From the NCBI GenBank assembly GCA_963791325.1, contig CAWBRU010000017.1:1-64000 (forward strand): a stretch of 64,000 bases of DNA, in the 5' to 3' direction. The translations under genes and the position numbers were made by a program. Positions 26,909 through 35,085 of this stretch are shown in pieces. This stretch comes from JBEVJK01 sp963791325 (GTDB lineage: Bacteria; Pseudomonadota; Alphaproteobacteria; Rhizobiales; Rhizobiaceae). The notes beneath the pieces are model-generated. The model saw only the letters and a list, made by a program, of their open reading frames with translations, had not been told where the DNA came from and ran no database searches. The first letter of the stretch is position 1; each line of letters opens with the position of its first letter.

Positions 26909-27482
26909 CTTCGCGCCGCGCAAGATCGTCGTCACGGTCGAGGAGATCATCCACGAAGGCGGGCCGCCACCGGCCGTGCCGCGGCGCCGCGGCGCCGCGA
27001 TGGCGCTGGTGAGGAATCCGTTCACCGGCCGCTATGTCGCCGAACTCGAAGGCGCAATGGAAGACCTGAAGCCGCTCGGCCTTGCCTTGACCGACCGGCT
27101 GATCACGGCACTAGGCGGCCCGGCCGGTATCGACGGCTATGGCAAGGGCGCGATCGTCGGGAGCGAAGGAGAGCTCGAACACGGCGCGCTGTGGCACGTT
27201 CCGGGCGGCTACGCGATGCGCGAACGCCTCGGCGAGGCCAAGGCGATCGTGCCGTCGGCCAAGAAGGTCGGCGGCTTCGGTGGGCGCCTCGACGTGCCGA
27301 TCGGCCATGTCAACGCCGCTTATGTGCGCAGTCATTTTGATGCCATGGAGGTCGGCATTCCGGATGGCCCGCGTCCGGACGAGATTCTTTTCTGCCTGGT
27401 GATGAGCTGCGGGCCGAGGATCCATGCCCGGATGGGCGGGCTTGCAGGGGATGCGATCAAGGCCTGGGACGGGCTGAGATGA
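26901..27482 (+). CDS. DUF1185 'amino acid synthesis' family protein
   Basis: The 193-residue protein matches the DUF1185 family (RKIVVTVEEIIHEGGPP at its start; FTGRYV near residue 37; GKGAIVGSEGELEHGALWHVPGG in the middle). The family label 'amino acid synthesis' is historical and gives no mechanism. Its fold class suggests a small soluble enzyme or isomerase-like protein. It is co-encoded with nicotinate catabolic genes here, with an 8-nt overlap with UPF0280 and an ATGA overlap with the MarR gene, so I infer a step or accessory role after ring reduction. Confidence 0.7.
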   Translation: MPDFAPRKIVVTVEEIIHEGGPPPAVPRRRGAAMALVRNPFTGRYVAELEGAMEDLKPLGLALTDRLITALGGPAGIDGYGKGAIVGSEGELEHGALWHVPGGYAMRERLGEAKAIVPSAKKVGGFGGRLDVPIGHVNAAYVRSHFDAMEVGIPDGPRPDEILFCLVMSCGPRIHARMGGLAGDAIKAWDGLR

Positions 27483-27946
27483 CCGGCGAGGACAATTTGC
27501 TGAAGCTGGTCGAGGCGGCGCCTGATCCGCAGCCGCCGGACGGCTATCGTCTCCAGGACCAGATCGGCTTTGTGCTGCGCAAGGCTCACCAGCGCCATGT
27601 CGCGATCTTCGCGGCGCACATCGCCGACCTGACGCCGCCGCAATTCGCCGCGCTCGCCAAGCTGCGCGACGTCGGCGAAATTTCCCAGAACCAGCTCGGC
27701 CAGCTGATCGCGATGGACGCCGCCACGGTGAAGGGTGTCATCGACCGGCTGAAAACGCGCGGCTACGTGGCCCTGTCGCGGCATGCGGGCGACAAGCGCC
27801 GGCTGCTGGTCAGCCTGACGGCGGCAGGCCATACGGCGATCGCTGCGCTGATCCCGGAAGCGCAGGCAATCAGCCAAGAGACGATGGCGGCGCTCACCCC
27901 TCGCGAGGCCGAAACGCTGCTCAGGCTCTTGAACAAGCTCACTTAG
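27479..27946 (+). CDS. MarR-family transcriptional regulator of the nicotinate cluster
   Basis: The 155-residue winged-helix protein has the MarR layout: an N-terminal dimerisation helix, the helix-turn-helix LIAMDAATVKGVIDRLKTRGYVALSRHAGDKRR and a C-terminal helix. It is the last gene of the hydroxylase/reductase operon, joined by ATGA. MarR proteins that close a catabolic operon usually repress it until a pathway aromatic acid binds; nicotinate or 6-hydroxynicotinate would be the natural effector. It is a candidate binder of the sites at 20866-20883 and 32255-32272. Confidence 0.83.
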   Translation: MTGEDNLLKLVEAAPDPQPPDGYRLQDQIGFVLRKAHQRHVAIFAAHIADLTPPQFAALAKLRDVGEISQNQLGQLIAMDAATVKGVIDRLKTRGYVALSRHAGDKRRLLVSLTAAGHTAIAALIPEAQAISQETMAALTPREAETLLRLLNKLT

Positions 27947-28119
27947 AGCCGATCCGAGCGGCACCGGAGCTTTGTTTGTTGCTCTGCAATACGCCTGCTT
28001 ACCACCCACCAACTTGGTAGTCCGCACCCCCGACGCCGCATGTTGCACTGCACCAACGACGGCGTACACTGACCCTGCGGAATTCGGGGAGGAGCTAAGG
28101 CATCACGAAAGGTGTGAGC

Positions 28120-28353
28120 ATGCTCCAGGTTTTGATACTGATCTGCGCGCAGAATGTGACCGCTGCCGATTGCCAGATGGACACGGCTCTCGACATCGTC
28201 AGTGGCCCCCAGGTGGCGAGCGTGGCGGCATGCGCCATGCAGTCGCAGACACTGCTCGCGCAGGGAACGCTGCTGCGCAACAAGGGCGAATACGCGAAAT
28301 TCCGCTGCACGCCTCGTGACCGCATCGTCAAGACGGCACTGACGCAACATTGA
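28120..28353 (+). CDS. small cysteine-containing protein of unknown function
   Basis: This is a 77-residue protein with a short hydrophobic start (MLQVLILICAQ) and four cysteines at 9, 18, 38 and 63, three of them in what would be the body of the protein. The ATG at 28120 is preceded by GAAAGGTG; a GTG two codons earlier is possible. I recall similar short 'hypothetical' proteins in Rhizobiales with a GEYAKxxC ending, which supports a real gene. It may be exported, with disulphide-linked cysteines. It converges on hyuB, whose stop lies 6 nt downstream. Confidence 0.6.
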   Translation: MLQVLILICAQNVTAADCQMDTALDIVSGPQVASVAACAMQSQTLLAQGTLLRNKGEYAKFRCTPRDRIVKTALTQH

Positions 28354-28359
28354 CGCGGT

Positions 28360-30099
28360 TCAGCGCCGGCCGCGCTGCTGTCGGGTGGCTGCGTCGTCGA
28401 CGGCGCCGTCGCGGATGACCACCCCGAAGCGCACCTCAGCCTCTTCGACGGTATAGTAGCCGAGGCGGACATCGGCGAGCACAAGCGGCGGGTCGCGTTC
28501 CAGCGGGTCGCCGTAGCCGCCGCCGCCGGGCGTGGCGACGCGCACCCGATCGCCGGCCTTGAGCGGAATGTCCTGTTCCTTGGAGAGGTGGGGCGGCACA
28601 TGGGCCTGCCCGTCGCGCACCACCGTCACCTCGTTGACGGCGCCGTCGCTGCCACCGAGCGCGCCCTGCGGGCCGACCCGGCCGTGGTCCATGACGAATG
28701 ACGCGCGCGCCTCCCCGCGCAGCAGCTCGATCTCGTAGGCCAGTCCGAAGCCGCCGCGGTGCCGGCCGGCGCCGCCCGAGCCTTCGCGCAACGCATAGTG
28801 GCGGTAGAGCACGGGGTAGGCCTGCTCCATCACCTCGACCGGCGGCGACTTGGAGATGCCGATCGTCGAGCAGCCATTGGTGAGGCCGTCTTCGGCAAAG
28901 TTGCCGCCATAGCCACCGCCGGACAGCTGGTACATGACATAGTCGCGCTGCCGCGCCGGATCGCGCCCGCCGAGGGCGAAATTGCCGCTCGACCCCGCCG
29001 GAGCCGCGGTCACCAGCCGTGGGATCGCTTGGACCAGCGCGGCAAACACGGCCTCTGCGATGCGCTGCGACACTTCTGCGGCGCAGCCAGATACCGGACG
29101 GGGATAATGCGCATCGAGGAAGGTGCCGTCCGGGGACCGCACGATCAGCGGCTCGAAGGCGCCGGCGCTGATCGGCACGTCGGGGAAGATGTGGCGGACC
29201 GCCAAATAGACCGACGACAAGGTCGTCGCCAGCACGCTGTTCATGGGTCCGGCGCAGGGTGGGCTCGTTCCGGCAAAGTCGAATACGAGCGTTCGGTCCG
29301 GCGTCTTCTCGACCGCCAGCCGGATCACCAAAGGCTGATCGACGACGCCGTCGGAATCGACGATGGCGGTCGAGCGATAGATCCCGTCCGGGATTTCTGC
29401 GATGTGGGCGGCCATCTGCTCGGCCGCCCGGCGGCGCAGCTCGACGATCGCCGCAGTGACGGCATCGTCCCCATAGCGCTCCAGCACCGCCACCAGCCGG
29501 TCCTGACCGACCATCAGCGCGGCCGCCTGCGCCCGGATGTCGCCGATGCGCTGGTCGGCGATGCGGATGTTGGAGGTGATGATGGCGTAGATCTCGCTGT
29601 CGAGCGCGCCGCGCTTGAACAGTTTGACGGGCGGCAGCCTCAGCCCTTCCTGCTCGACCGCCGTCGCCGCGGCGGAGAAGCCGCCCGGCACCGAGCCGCC
29701 GATGTCCGGCCAATGGCCGGTGTTGGACAGCCAGCAGAACAGCCGGCCGGCACGGTAGACCGGCATCACGAAGCGCACATCCATCAGATGGGTGCCGCCG
29801 AGATACGGGTCGTTGACGATATAGATGTCGCCCGGCTCGGGCGGCCGGCAGCGCCCCTCGCGGATCATTTCGATCAGCACCCGAGTCGAATACTGCATGA
29901 CGCCGACGAACACCGGCAGGCCGCCGCTGCCCTGGGCGATCAGCGCGCCGTCGTCGGCGGCGTAGATGCCGTCCGAGCGATCGTTGGCCTCGGCGATCAC
30001 CGGCGAGAACGCCGCTCGCGAGAAGGTCAGGTCCATCTCGTCGCAGACCTGCTGCAGCGCTGACTGAATGACCGAAAGCGTGATGGCATCGAGCGTCAT
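28360..30099 (-). CDS. hydantoinase B / N-methylhydantoinase beta-type subunit
   Basis: The 579-residue protein matches HyuB: an N-terminal LQQVCDEMDLTFSRAAFSPVIAE region, NDPYLGGTHLMDVRF (around 110) and a C-terminal GGGGYGDPLERDP. With HyuA it forms ATP-dependent ring-opening amidohydrolases acting on hydantoins, 5-oxoproline, caprolactam or similar cyclic amides. It lies 4 nt downstream of hyuA on the minus strand. Its ATG at 30099 was chosen because conservation starts there; upstream open sequence overlaps hyuA. Substrate here is not fixed by sequence; the neighbouring nicotinate cluster produces a cyclic amide that would fit. Confidence 0.85.
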   Translation of the reverse strand: MTLDAITLSVIQSALQQVCDEMDLTFSRAAFSPVIAEANDRSDGIYAADDGALIAQGSGGLPVFVGVMQYSTRVLIEMIREGRCRPPEPGDIYIVNDPYLGGTHLMDVRFVMPVYRAGRLFCWLSNTGHWPDIGGSVPGGFSAAATAVEQEGLRLPPVKLFKRGALDSEIYAIITSNIRIADQRIGDIRAQAAALMVGQDRLVAVLERYGDDAVTAAIVELRRRAAEQMAAHIAEIPDGIYRSTAIVDSDGVVDQPLVIRLAVEKTPDRTLVFDFAGTSPPCAGPMNSVLATTLSSVYLAVRHIFPDVPISAGAFEPLIVRSPDGTFLDAHYPRPVSGCAAEVSQRIAEAVFAALVQAIPRLVTAAPAGSSGNFALGGRDPARQRDYVMYQLSGGGYGGNFAEDGLTNGCSTIGISKSPPVEVMEQAYPVLYRHYALREGSGGAGRHRGGFGLAYEIELLRGEARASFVMDHGRVGPQGALGGSDGAVNEVTVVRDGQAHVPPHLSKEQDIPLKAGDRVRVATPGGGGYGDPLERDPPLVLADVRLGYYTVEEAEVRFGVVIRDGAVDDAATRQQRGRR

Positions 30100-30103
30100 C
30101 GTC

Positions 30104-32176
30104 TCAGGCCTTGCCGATGGTGACGATGAGGTTGCCGTCGCTGTCCGAGTGGGCCCGGTCGGTCGGTTCGATGACGGTGGTGGCGTCGAACTGCTCGAGG
30201 ATGGCGGGACCTTCGAAGCTGGCATCCAGCGGCAGGCGCTCGCGGTCATAAACCGGGGTTTCCTGCCAGCGGCCGTTGAACCAGACCGGCCGGATTTCAC
30301 GCAACGCGGCATCGAGCGTGCCGGCGCGGCTATCCGGGTCGATCAGCCGCGACAGGTCGACCGCCGGGCGCACGCCGATCACCGCGGTGTTGAGATTGAC
30401 CAGATTGGCGCGGATTTCCGGAAGCTCGACCTTGAAGCGGGCGAAATAGGCCCTCTCGAACAGCTTCTGCAGCGTTTCCCGGTCGGGCTCGGCCGACGGC
30501 AGTGGGACGTTGATCAAATGGGTCTGGCCGACAAACTGCATATCCGCCGAATGCACCGTGCGGATCTCCTCGGGCTCGATCGCCTCGGCCGCGATCAAGG
30601 CAAGCCCCTCTGCGACATGCGCTTTGAAGGTCGCGCGCACGCGCGCCAGGTCGACCCCGAGCACCGGCTGGTTGATGGTGTTGACGAAGTCGTGGCGCAG
30701 GTCGGCGACGACGCAGCCGAGCGCATTGGTGATGCCCGGCCGGGCCGGCACGATGACCTTGGGCAGGCCGAGTTCGCGCGCCAGTGCCGTGGCATGCAGC
30801 GGGCCTGCACCGCCAAAGGCAAACAGCGCGAAGTCGCGCGGGTCATGGCCCTTGGCGACGGACACCATGCGGATGGCGCCGGCCATTTTGAGGTTGGCGA
30901 GGCGGATCACCGCGCCGGCAGCCGCGACCCCGTCGAGCCCGGTCGGAGCGCCGATCCGCTCGGCAAAGATGGCGCGGACGCTTTCCGTCGGAACCGGGTT
31001 GCGCAAGGCGAGCAGCCGGCGCGAGTCGAGTCGGCCGAGCACGAGATTGGCGTCGGTGATGGTCGGTTCGGCGCCGCCGCGGCCATAGCAGATCGGCCCC
31101 GGATCGGCGCCGGCGCTCTCCGGGCCGATGGCGATGAGGCCGGCCGCGTCGATGCGGGCGATCGAGCCGCCACCGGCGCCGACGGTCTGCACCTCGACCA
31201 TCGGCACGTGGATGGGCATTGCATATTCGAGCTCGATCTCATTGGAGATCGAGGGCTCGGCATCGACGATCAGTGCGACGTCGGTCGAGGTGCCGCCCAT
31301 ATCGTAGCTGACCAAATTGGTGTGACCGGCGCGCTTCCCGGCATAGGCAGCCGCGATGACGCCGGAGGCCGGCCCCGACATCACCGTCTTGGCCGATTCG
31401 CGCACCACTCGGCGCGAGGAGATCATGCCGCCATTGCCGTTCATGACCAGGTAGTCGCGGCGATAGCCGAGCGCCTCGAGTTCGCCGCGCAGCCGCTCGA
31501 CATAATGCATCAGCACCGGCTGAACCGCCGCGTTGACCGCCGCGGTGACGCCGCGCTCGAATTCGCGGGCCTCCGAAAGCAGGCTGTGGCCCGTGGTGAT
31601 GTGGGCATCGGGCCACTCTGCGGCGGCAATTTCGGCGGCGCGGCGCTCATGCGCAGGATTGGCGTAGGCGTGGAGGAAATGGATGACGAGCGAGGTGCAG
31701 CCCGCGGCCCTTAGGGCGGCGGCCGCGCTGCGCACGCCGGCTTCGTCGAGCGGGGTGCGCACGCGCCCGCTGGCCTCCAGCCGCTCGTCGACCTCGAGCC
31801 TGAGGTCGCGCGGAATGACCGGCCGGAAGGTGCCGGTCATGCCGTAGGGCTGCGGTCGGGTGCGTCGGCCGAGCTCGATGATGTCGCGGAACCCGCGCGT
31901 GGTGATCATGCCGGTCTTGGCAAGCCGCCGCTCCAAGAGCGCATTGGTGGTCGTCGTCGTGCCGTGCACGATGAGATCGATCGCGGCGACGGAAAACCCG
32001 GTCTCGGCCAGCGCCGCCATCACCCCGAAGGCCTGGTTCTCAGGTGTCGTCAGCGTCTTGGCGATCATCGCCTCGCCGCCGCGGCGGCCGTCGAACAGGA
32101 TCAGGTCGGTGAACGTCCCCCCGACATCGATCCCGGCGACGACGGCTCCGGCGGACGCGCGAACTTTCTCAACCAT
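30104..32176 (-). CDS. hydantoinase/oxoprolinase A-type subunit
   Basis: The 690-residue HyuA-family protein has an actin-like ATPase fold: GIDVGGTFTDLILF (15-28), GTTTTTNALLERR, the DMGGTSTDVALI phosphate-binding segment and FAFGGAGPLHATALARELG. ATP is used to phosphorylate the ring carbonyl so that the partner HyuB can open the ring. It is the first gene of the hyuA-hyuB operon and diverges from fpr across about 200 bp, where a putative operator (32255-32272) shared with the nicotinate hydroxylase operon is found. Confidence 0.88.
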   Translation of the reverse strand: MVEKVRASAGAVVAGIDVGGTFTDLILFDGRRGGEAMIAKTLTTPENQAFGVMAALAETGFSVAAIDLIVHGTTTTTNALLERRLAKTGMITTRGFRDIIELGRRTRPQPYGMTGTFRPVIPRDLRLEVDERLEASGRVRTPLDEAGVRSAAAALRAAGCTSLVIHFLHAYANPAHERRAAEIAAAEWPDAHITTGHSLLSEAREFERGVTAAVNAAVQPVLMHYVERLRGELEALGYRRDYLVMNGNGGMISSRRVVRESAKTVMSGPASGVIAAAYAGKRAGHTNLVSYDMGGTSTDVALIVDAEPSISNEIELEYAMPIHVPMVEVQTVGAGGGSIARIDAAGLIAIGPESAGADPGPICYGRGGAEPTITDANLVLGRLDSRRLLALRNPVPTESVRAIFAERIGAPTGLDGVAAAGAVIRLANLKMAGAIRMVSVAKGHDPRDFALFAFGGAGPLHATALARELGLPKVIVPARPGITNALGCVVADLRHDFVNTINQPVLGVDLARVRATFKAHVAEGLALIAAEAIEPEEIRTVHSADMQFVGQTHLINVPLPSAEPDRETLQKLFERAYFARFKVELPEIRANLVNLNTAVIGVRPAVDLSRLIDPDSRAGTLDAALREIRPVWFNGRWQETPVYDRERLPLDASFEGPAILEQFDATTVIEPTDRAHSDSDGNLIVTIGKA

Positions 32177-32254
32177 GCACCGAACCTGAAACGCCAGACC
32201 TAGTGAGGAACCACAGTTTGGAACGGCGTTTCATGCCCCTGCCTTGACGCCGAA

Positions 32255-32272
32255 TTCGTTTGTATACTAATA
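32255..32272 (-). promoter_or_regulatory. putative operator between hyuA and fpr
   Basis: On the minus strand this reads TATTAGTATACAAACGAA and matches the site at 20866-20883 in 13 of 18 positions. It lies about 80 bp upstream of hyuA and about 105 bp upstream of fpr. On the plus strand it directly follows a TTGACG -35-like sequence (32244-32249), so it could block a promoter for fpr as well. The function is inferred from the repeat only. Confidence 0.45.
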
Positions 32273-32376
32273 AATTGGCCACACACAATCCCAACCCATT
32301 ACTGCTTTCCGATACGCCGGAACGTCAGCGCTCCGCCTATCGATCTGCCTGCTGCGTGACGTTTGGAAGCTGTCTC

Positions 32377-33204
32377 ATGACGATTGCCGCTGCCGTTCAA
32401 GTCGTCGAATCTGAGCGCATCAAATTCCCGATCCCGGCGAATGTCCATGCCGAGACCGTCGTTTCCGTCCGCCACTGGACGGATCGGCTGTTTTCGTTCC
32501 GGATCACCCGGCCGCAATCGTTTCGCTTCCGCTCCGGCGAGTTCGTGATGATCGGCCTGCCCAATGCAGAGAAGCCGGTGTTCCGCGCCTATTCGATCGC
32601 CAGCCCGGCCTGGGACGACGAGCTGGAGTTCTTTTCGATCAAGGTTGCAGACGGTCCGCTCACTTCGCATCTGCAAAAGATCGAGCCCGGCGACACCGTG
32701 CTGCTGCGGCAAAAGGCGACGGGGACGCTGGTGCTCGATGCGCTGACGCCGGCCAAGCGGCTGTTCATGATCGCCACGGGGACCGGCATTGCGCCGTTCG
32801 CCAGCTTGGTGCGCGATCCCGAGACCTACGACAAGTTCGACGACGTCATCCTGACCCACACTTGCCGCGACCATGCCGAGCTCGCTTATGGCGATGCGCT
32901 GTTCGACCAGTCCGCCAACGATCCGCTGATCGGCGAGCTCGCCGGCGGCCGGCTCTCCCTCTATTCGTCGACGACACGTGAGATCAGCCCGCGCATGGGC
33001 CGCATCACCCGGCTCATCGAGAACGGCACGCTGTTTGCCGATCTCGGCATCGCGCCGCTCGACCGCGGCACGGACCGGGTGATGATCTGCGGCTCGCTGT
33101 CGATGCTCCGAGATGTCAAGGCATTGGTCGAAGCAGCCGGCTTTGCCGAAGGTTCGAACAGCTCACCTGCCGATTTCGTCCTCGAGAAAGCCTTCGTCGA
33201 CTGA
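32377..33204 (+). CDS. fpr: ferredoxin/flavodoxin--NADP(+) reductase
   Basis: The 275-residue flavoprotein matches bacterial FNR of the Rhodobacter/Azotobacter class: FAD-binding RAYSIASPAW, the SHLQKIEPGDTVLLRQKATGTLV loop, the NADP-binding IATGTGIAPF and MICGS, and the characteristic C-terminal EKAFVD. It exchanges electrons between NADPH and ferredoxin or flavodoxin, often in oxidative-stress or Fe-S cluster contexts. The ATG at 32377 follows TTTGGAAG; the open frame reaches 32260 but without conservation. Sharing an upstream region with hyuA makes a role in supplying ferredoxin to the nearby reductase possible, though fpr is also a normal housekeeping gene. Confidence 0.88.
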   Translation: MTIAAAVQVVESERIKFPIPANVHAETVVSVRHWTDRLFSFRITRPQSFRFRSGEFVMIGLPNAEKPVFRAYSIASPAWDDELEFFSIKVADGPLTSHLQKIEPGDTVLLRQKATGTLVLDALTPAKRLFMIATGTGIAPFASLVRDPETYDKFDDVILTHTCRDHAELAYGDALFDQSANDPLIGELAGGRLSLYSSTTREISPRMGRITRLIENGTLFADLGIAPLDRGTDRVMICGSLSMLRDVKALVEAAGFAEGSNSSPADFVLEKAFVD

Positions 33205-33527
33205 ATTTTGTCATCTGATTGACACAGTTCCTGGCAGCAGACGCCAAATTTGTCGCACATCACGCCAATCGGCTGCAATGCTATGGCGGGTACTACAGGT
33301 TGTGTGCATGGTGCATACGCGACCGTTGGACTGACCAACCCGAGTCGAGTTCAAGCGGTCCTCCCTCGGCCGAAGGTCCCTCTCTGACTTCGGCAATTGA
33401 CCCGGCGGAGTGTTGCGCCGCTCGCCGGGTCCCCTTTATCCCGGGACCAAAGCCGAAGCACCGTCACGAGAACCGGCCGGCTGCTGTAAGTCTCTGTTTC
33501 CGTTACAGGAAATCATCTCGACTTTCC
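33205..33527. other. intergenic stretch with one hairpin
   Basis: No gene is visible. A hairpin with arms GACCCGGCG (33399-33407) and CGCCGGGTC (33423-33431), a 15-nt loop and a CCCCTTT tail lies between fpr and the MATE gene, which converge. It could stop transcription from fpr, but the T-run is short. The segment just upstream has slightly different composition from the neighbouring genes. Confidence 0.4.
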
Positions 33528-34940
33528 CTATGGCGCAATGCTGTCGCGGGGTGTGGTCAGGCCAAGCTCGGCCCGCCGCAGCCAGCGCCAGAGCAGCAGG
33601 ACGGAGACCACCGCCAGACCGGTGGACAGGCCCATCCAGATGCCGCTGCCGGCGAAGCCGAAATGAAAGGCGAGCACCACGCCGAGCGGCAGCCCGACGC
33701 CCCAGTAGCCGATCGCGGCCAGGATCATCGGCACCTTGGTGTCGTGCAGGCCGCGCAGCATGCCCGAGGCGACCGCCTGCGCGCCGTCGAAGATCTGGAA
33801 CAGCGCGGCAAACGACAGGAACGTGACGGCCAGCGCGATAACCTGGGCGTTGGCGGGGTCATCGAGGTCGATGAAAGCCGAGATGAGCAGCTGCGGCCAG
33901 ACCAGCATTGTCAGCGCCGTCAGCGACATGAAGCCGACGCCGAGGGCAAAGGCGGTCCACCCGGCGCGGCTGATGCCGTCGAGGTTGCCGGCGCCGAAGG
34001 CCAGGCCGACGCGCACCGTAACCGCCTGATTGATGCCGAGTGGAATCATGAAGCTGATCGAGGCGATCTGGATGGCGACCGCGTGGGCGGCCAGCGAGGC
34101 GGCGTTGATCAAGCCCATCAGCAGCGCCGCCGCGTTGAAGATGCTCACCTCGAAGGCAAGGATGCCCGCGATCGGTGCCCCCAGGCGGACGAGGGCCCGG
34201 AAGCGCGGCCAGTCGGGCCGCCAAAACCGGCCGAAGATCCGGTAGCGCCGGAACCGCCGCTCGGTGACCAGCACCGCAGCGAGGCCGACGAACATCAGAA
34301 TGCTCGACAAGGTCGTCGACAGACCCGATCCGGCGATGCCCATTGCCGGAAAGCCGAGCCGGCCAAAGATCAGGCACCAATTGGCGAACCCATTGAATGC
34401 CACGGCGAAGGCCATGATCGCCAGGGCCCAGCCTGGCCGCTCAAGGCCCGAAATGAACGACCGCAGGACGACGTAGCCGTAGAAGGGCAGCACGGCCCAT
34501 TGCAGCCAACGCACATAGGTGCCGGCTTGCGCGGCGAGCGCGGGGTCCTGCCCGGTGGCGATCAAGACGGCCTTGGCGTTCCACAGGAACAGCCAGATCG
34601 GCAACGCCGCCAGCACGGCGAGCCACAGCCCCTGGCGGACGGTGCGGCGGATGTCGCGCACCGAATGCCGGCGCCGGCCGAGCTCGCTGGCGATCATCGG
34701 CGAGGTCGCCAGCATCAGCCCAAGTCCGAAGATCAGCGGCGCGAAATACAGGTTGGAGCCGAGTGCGCCGGCAGCGAGCGCGTCGGGACCGAGCCGCCCG
34801 ATCATCATCACGTCGGTGGCCGTCATTGCCACCTGCGCCAGGTTCGTCAGCACCATCGGCCAGCCGAGCACCAGCATTGCGCGGACTTCCGCGCGCCAAA
34901 GGCTGTCCGGCGTCCTCACGCCGACGTCGATCGAAGACAT
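33528..34940 (-). CDS. MATE-family multidrug efflux transporter (NorM-like)
   Basis: This 470-residue inner-membrane protein has the twelve-helix MATE layout in two halves; the first includes LGWPMVLTNLAQVAMTATDVMMIGRLG. The second half starts near residue 235 with LVRLGAPIAGILAFEVSIF. Family members export cationic or other drugs using Na+ or H+ gradients; the substrate cannot be read from sequence. It stands alone between fpr and mutS on the minus strand. Confidence 0.87.
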   Translation of the reverse strand: MSSIDVGVRTPDSLWRAEVRAMLVLGWPMVLTNLAQVAMTATDVMMIGRLGPDALAAGALGSNLYFAPLIFGLGLMLATSPMIASELGRRRHSVRDIRRTVRQGLWLAVLAALPIWLFLWNAKAVLIATGQDPALAAQAGTYVRWLQWAVLPFYGYVVLRSFISGLERPGWALAIMAFAVAFNGFANWCLIFGRLGFPAMGIAGSGLSTTLSSILMFVGLAAVLVTERRFRRYRIFGRFWRPDWPRFRALVRLGAPIAGILAFEVSIFNAAALLMGLINAASLAAHAVAIQIASISFMIPLGINQAVTVRVGLAFGAGNLDGISRAGWTAFALGVGFMSLTALTMLVWPQLLISAFIDLDDPANAQVIALAVTFLSFAALFQIFDGAQAVASGMLRGLHDTKVPMILAAIGYWGVGLPLGVVLAFHFGFAGSGIWMGLSTGLAVVSVLLLWRWLRRAELGLTTPRDSIAP

Positions 34941-35085
34941 TGTCGGGTCTTTCCGGAGGCGGGCCGGCTATCGGCCGATGCCGGCACTGAGGCGGCCGCG
35001 AACGATCACTGCCCCAAACTGCAGGGTCTCTGAACGAAATCGGCTCCGATGGCAAGGTCCGGCCAGGCGCAAGTGTTGGCCCAGT

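Noticed and set aside
33219..35033. 604-codon plus-strand frame
   Set aside because: Antisense to the MATE transporter; extremely Gln/Asp/His-rich and without domains.
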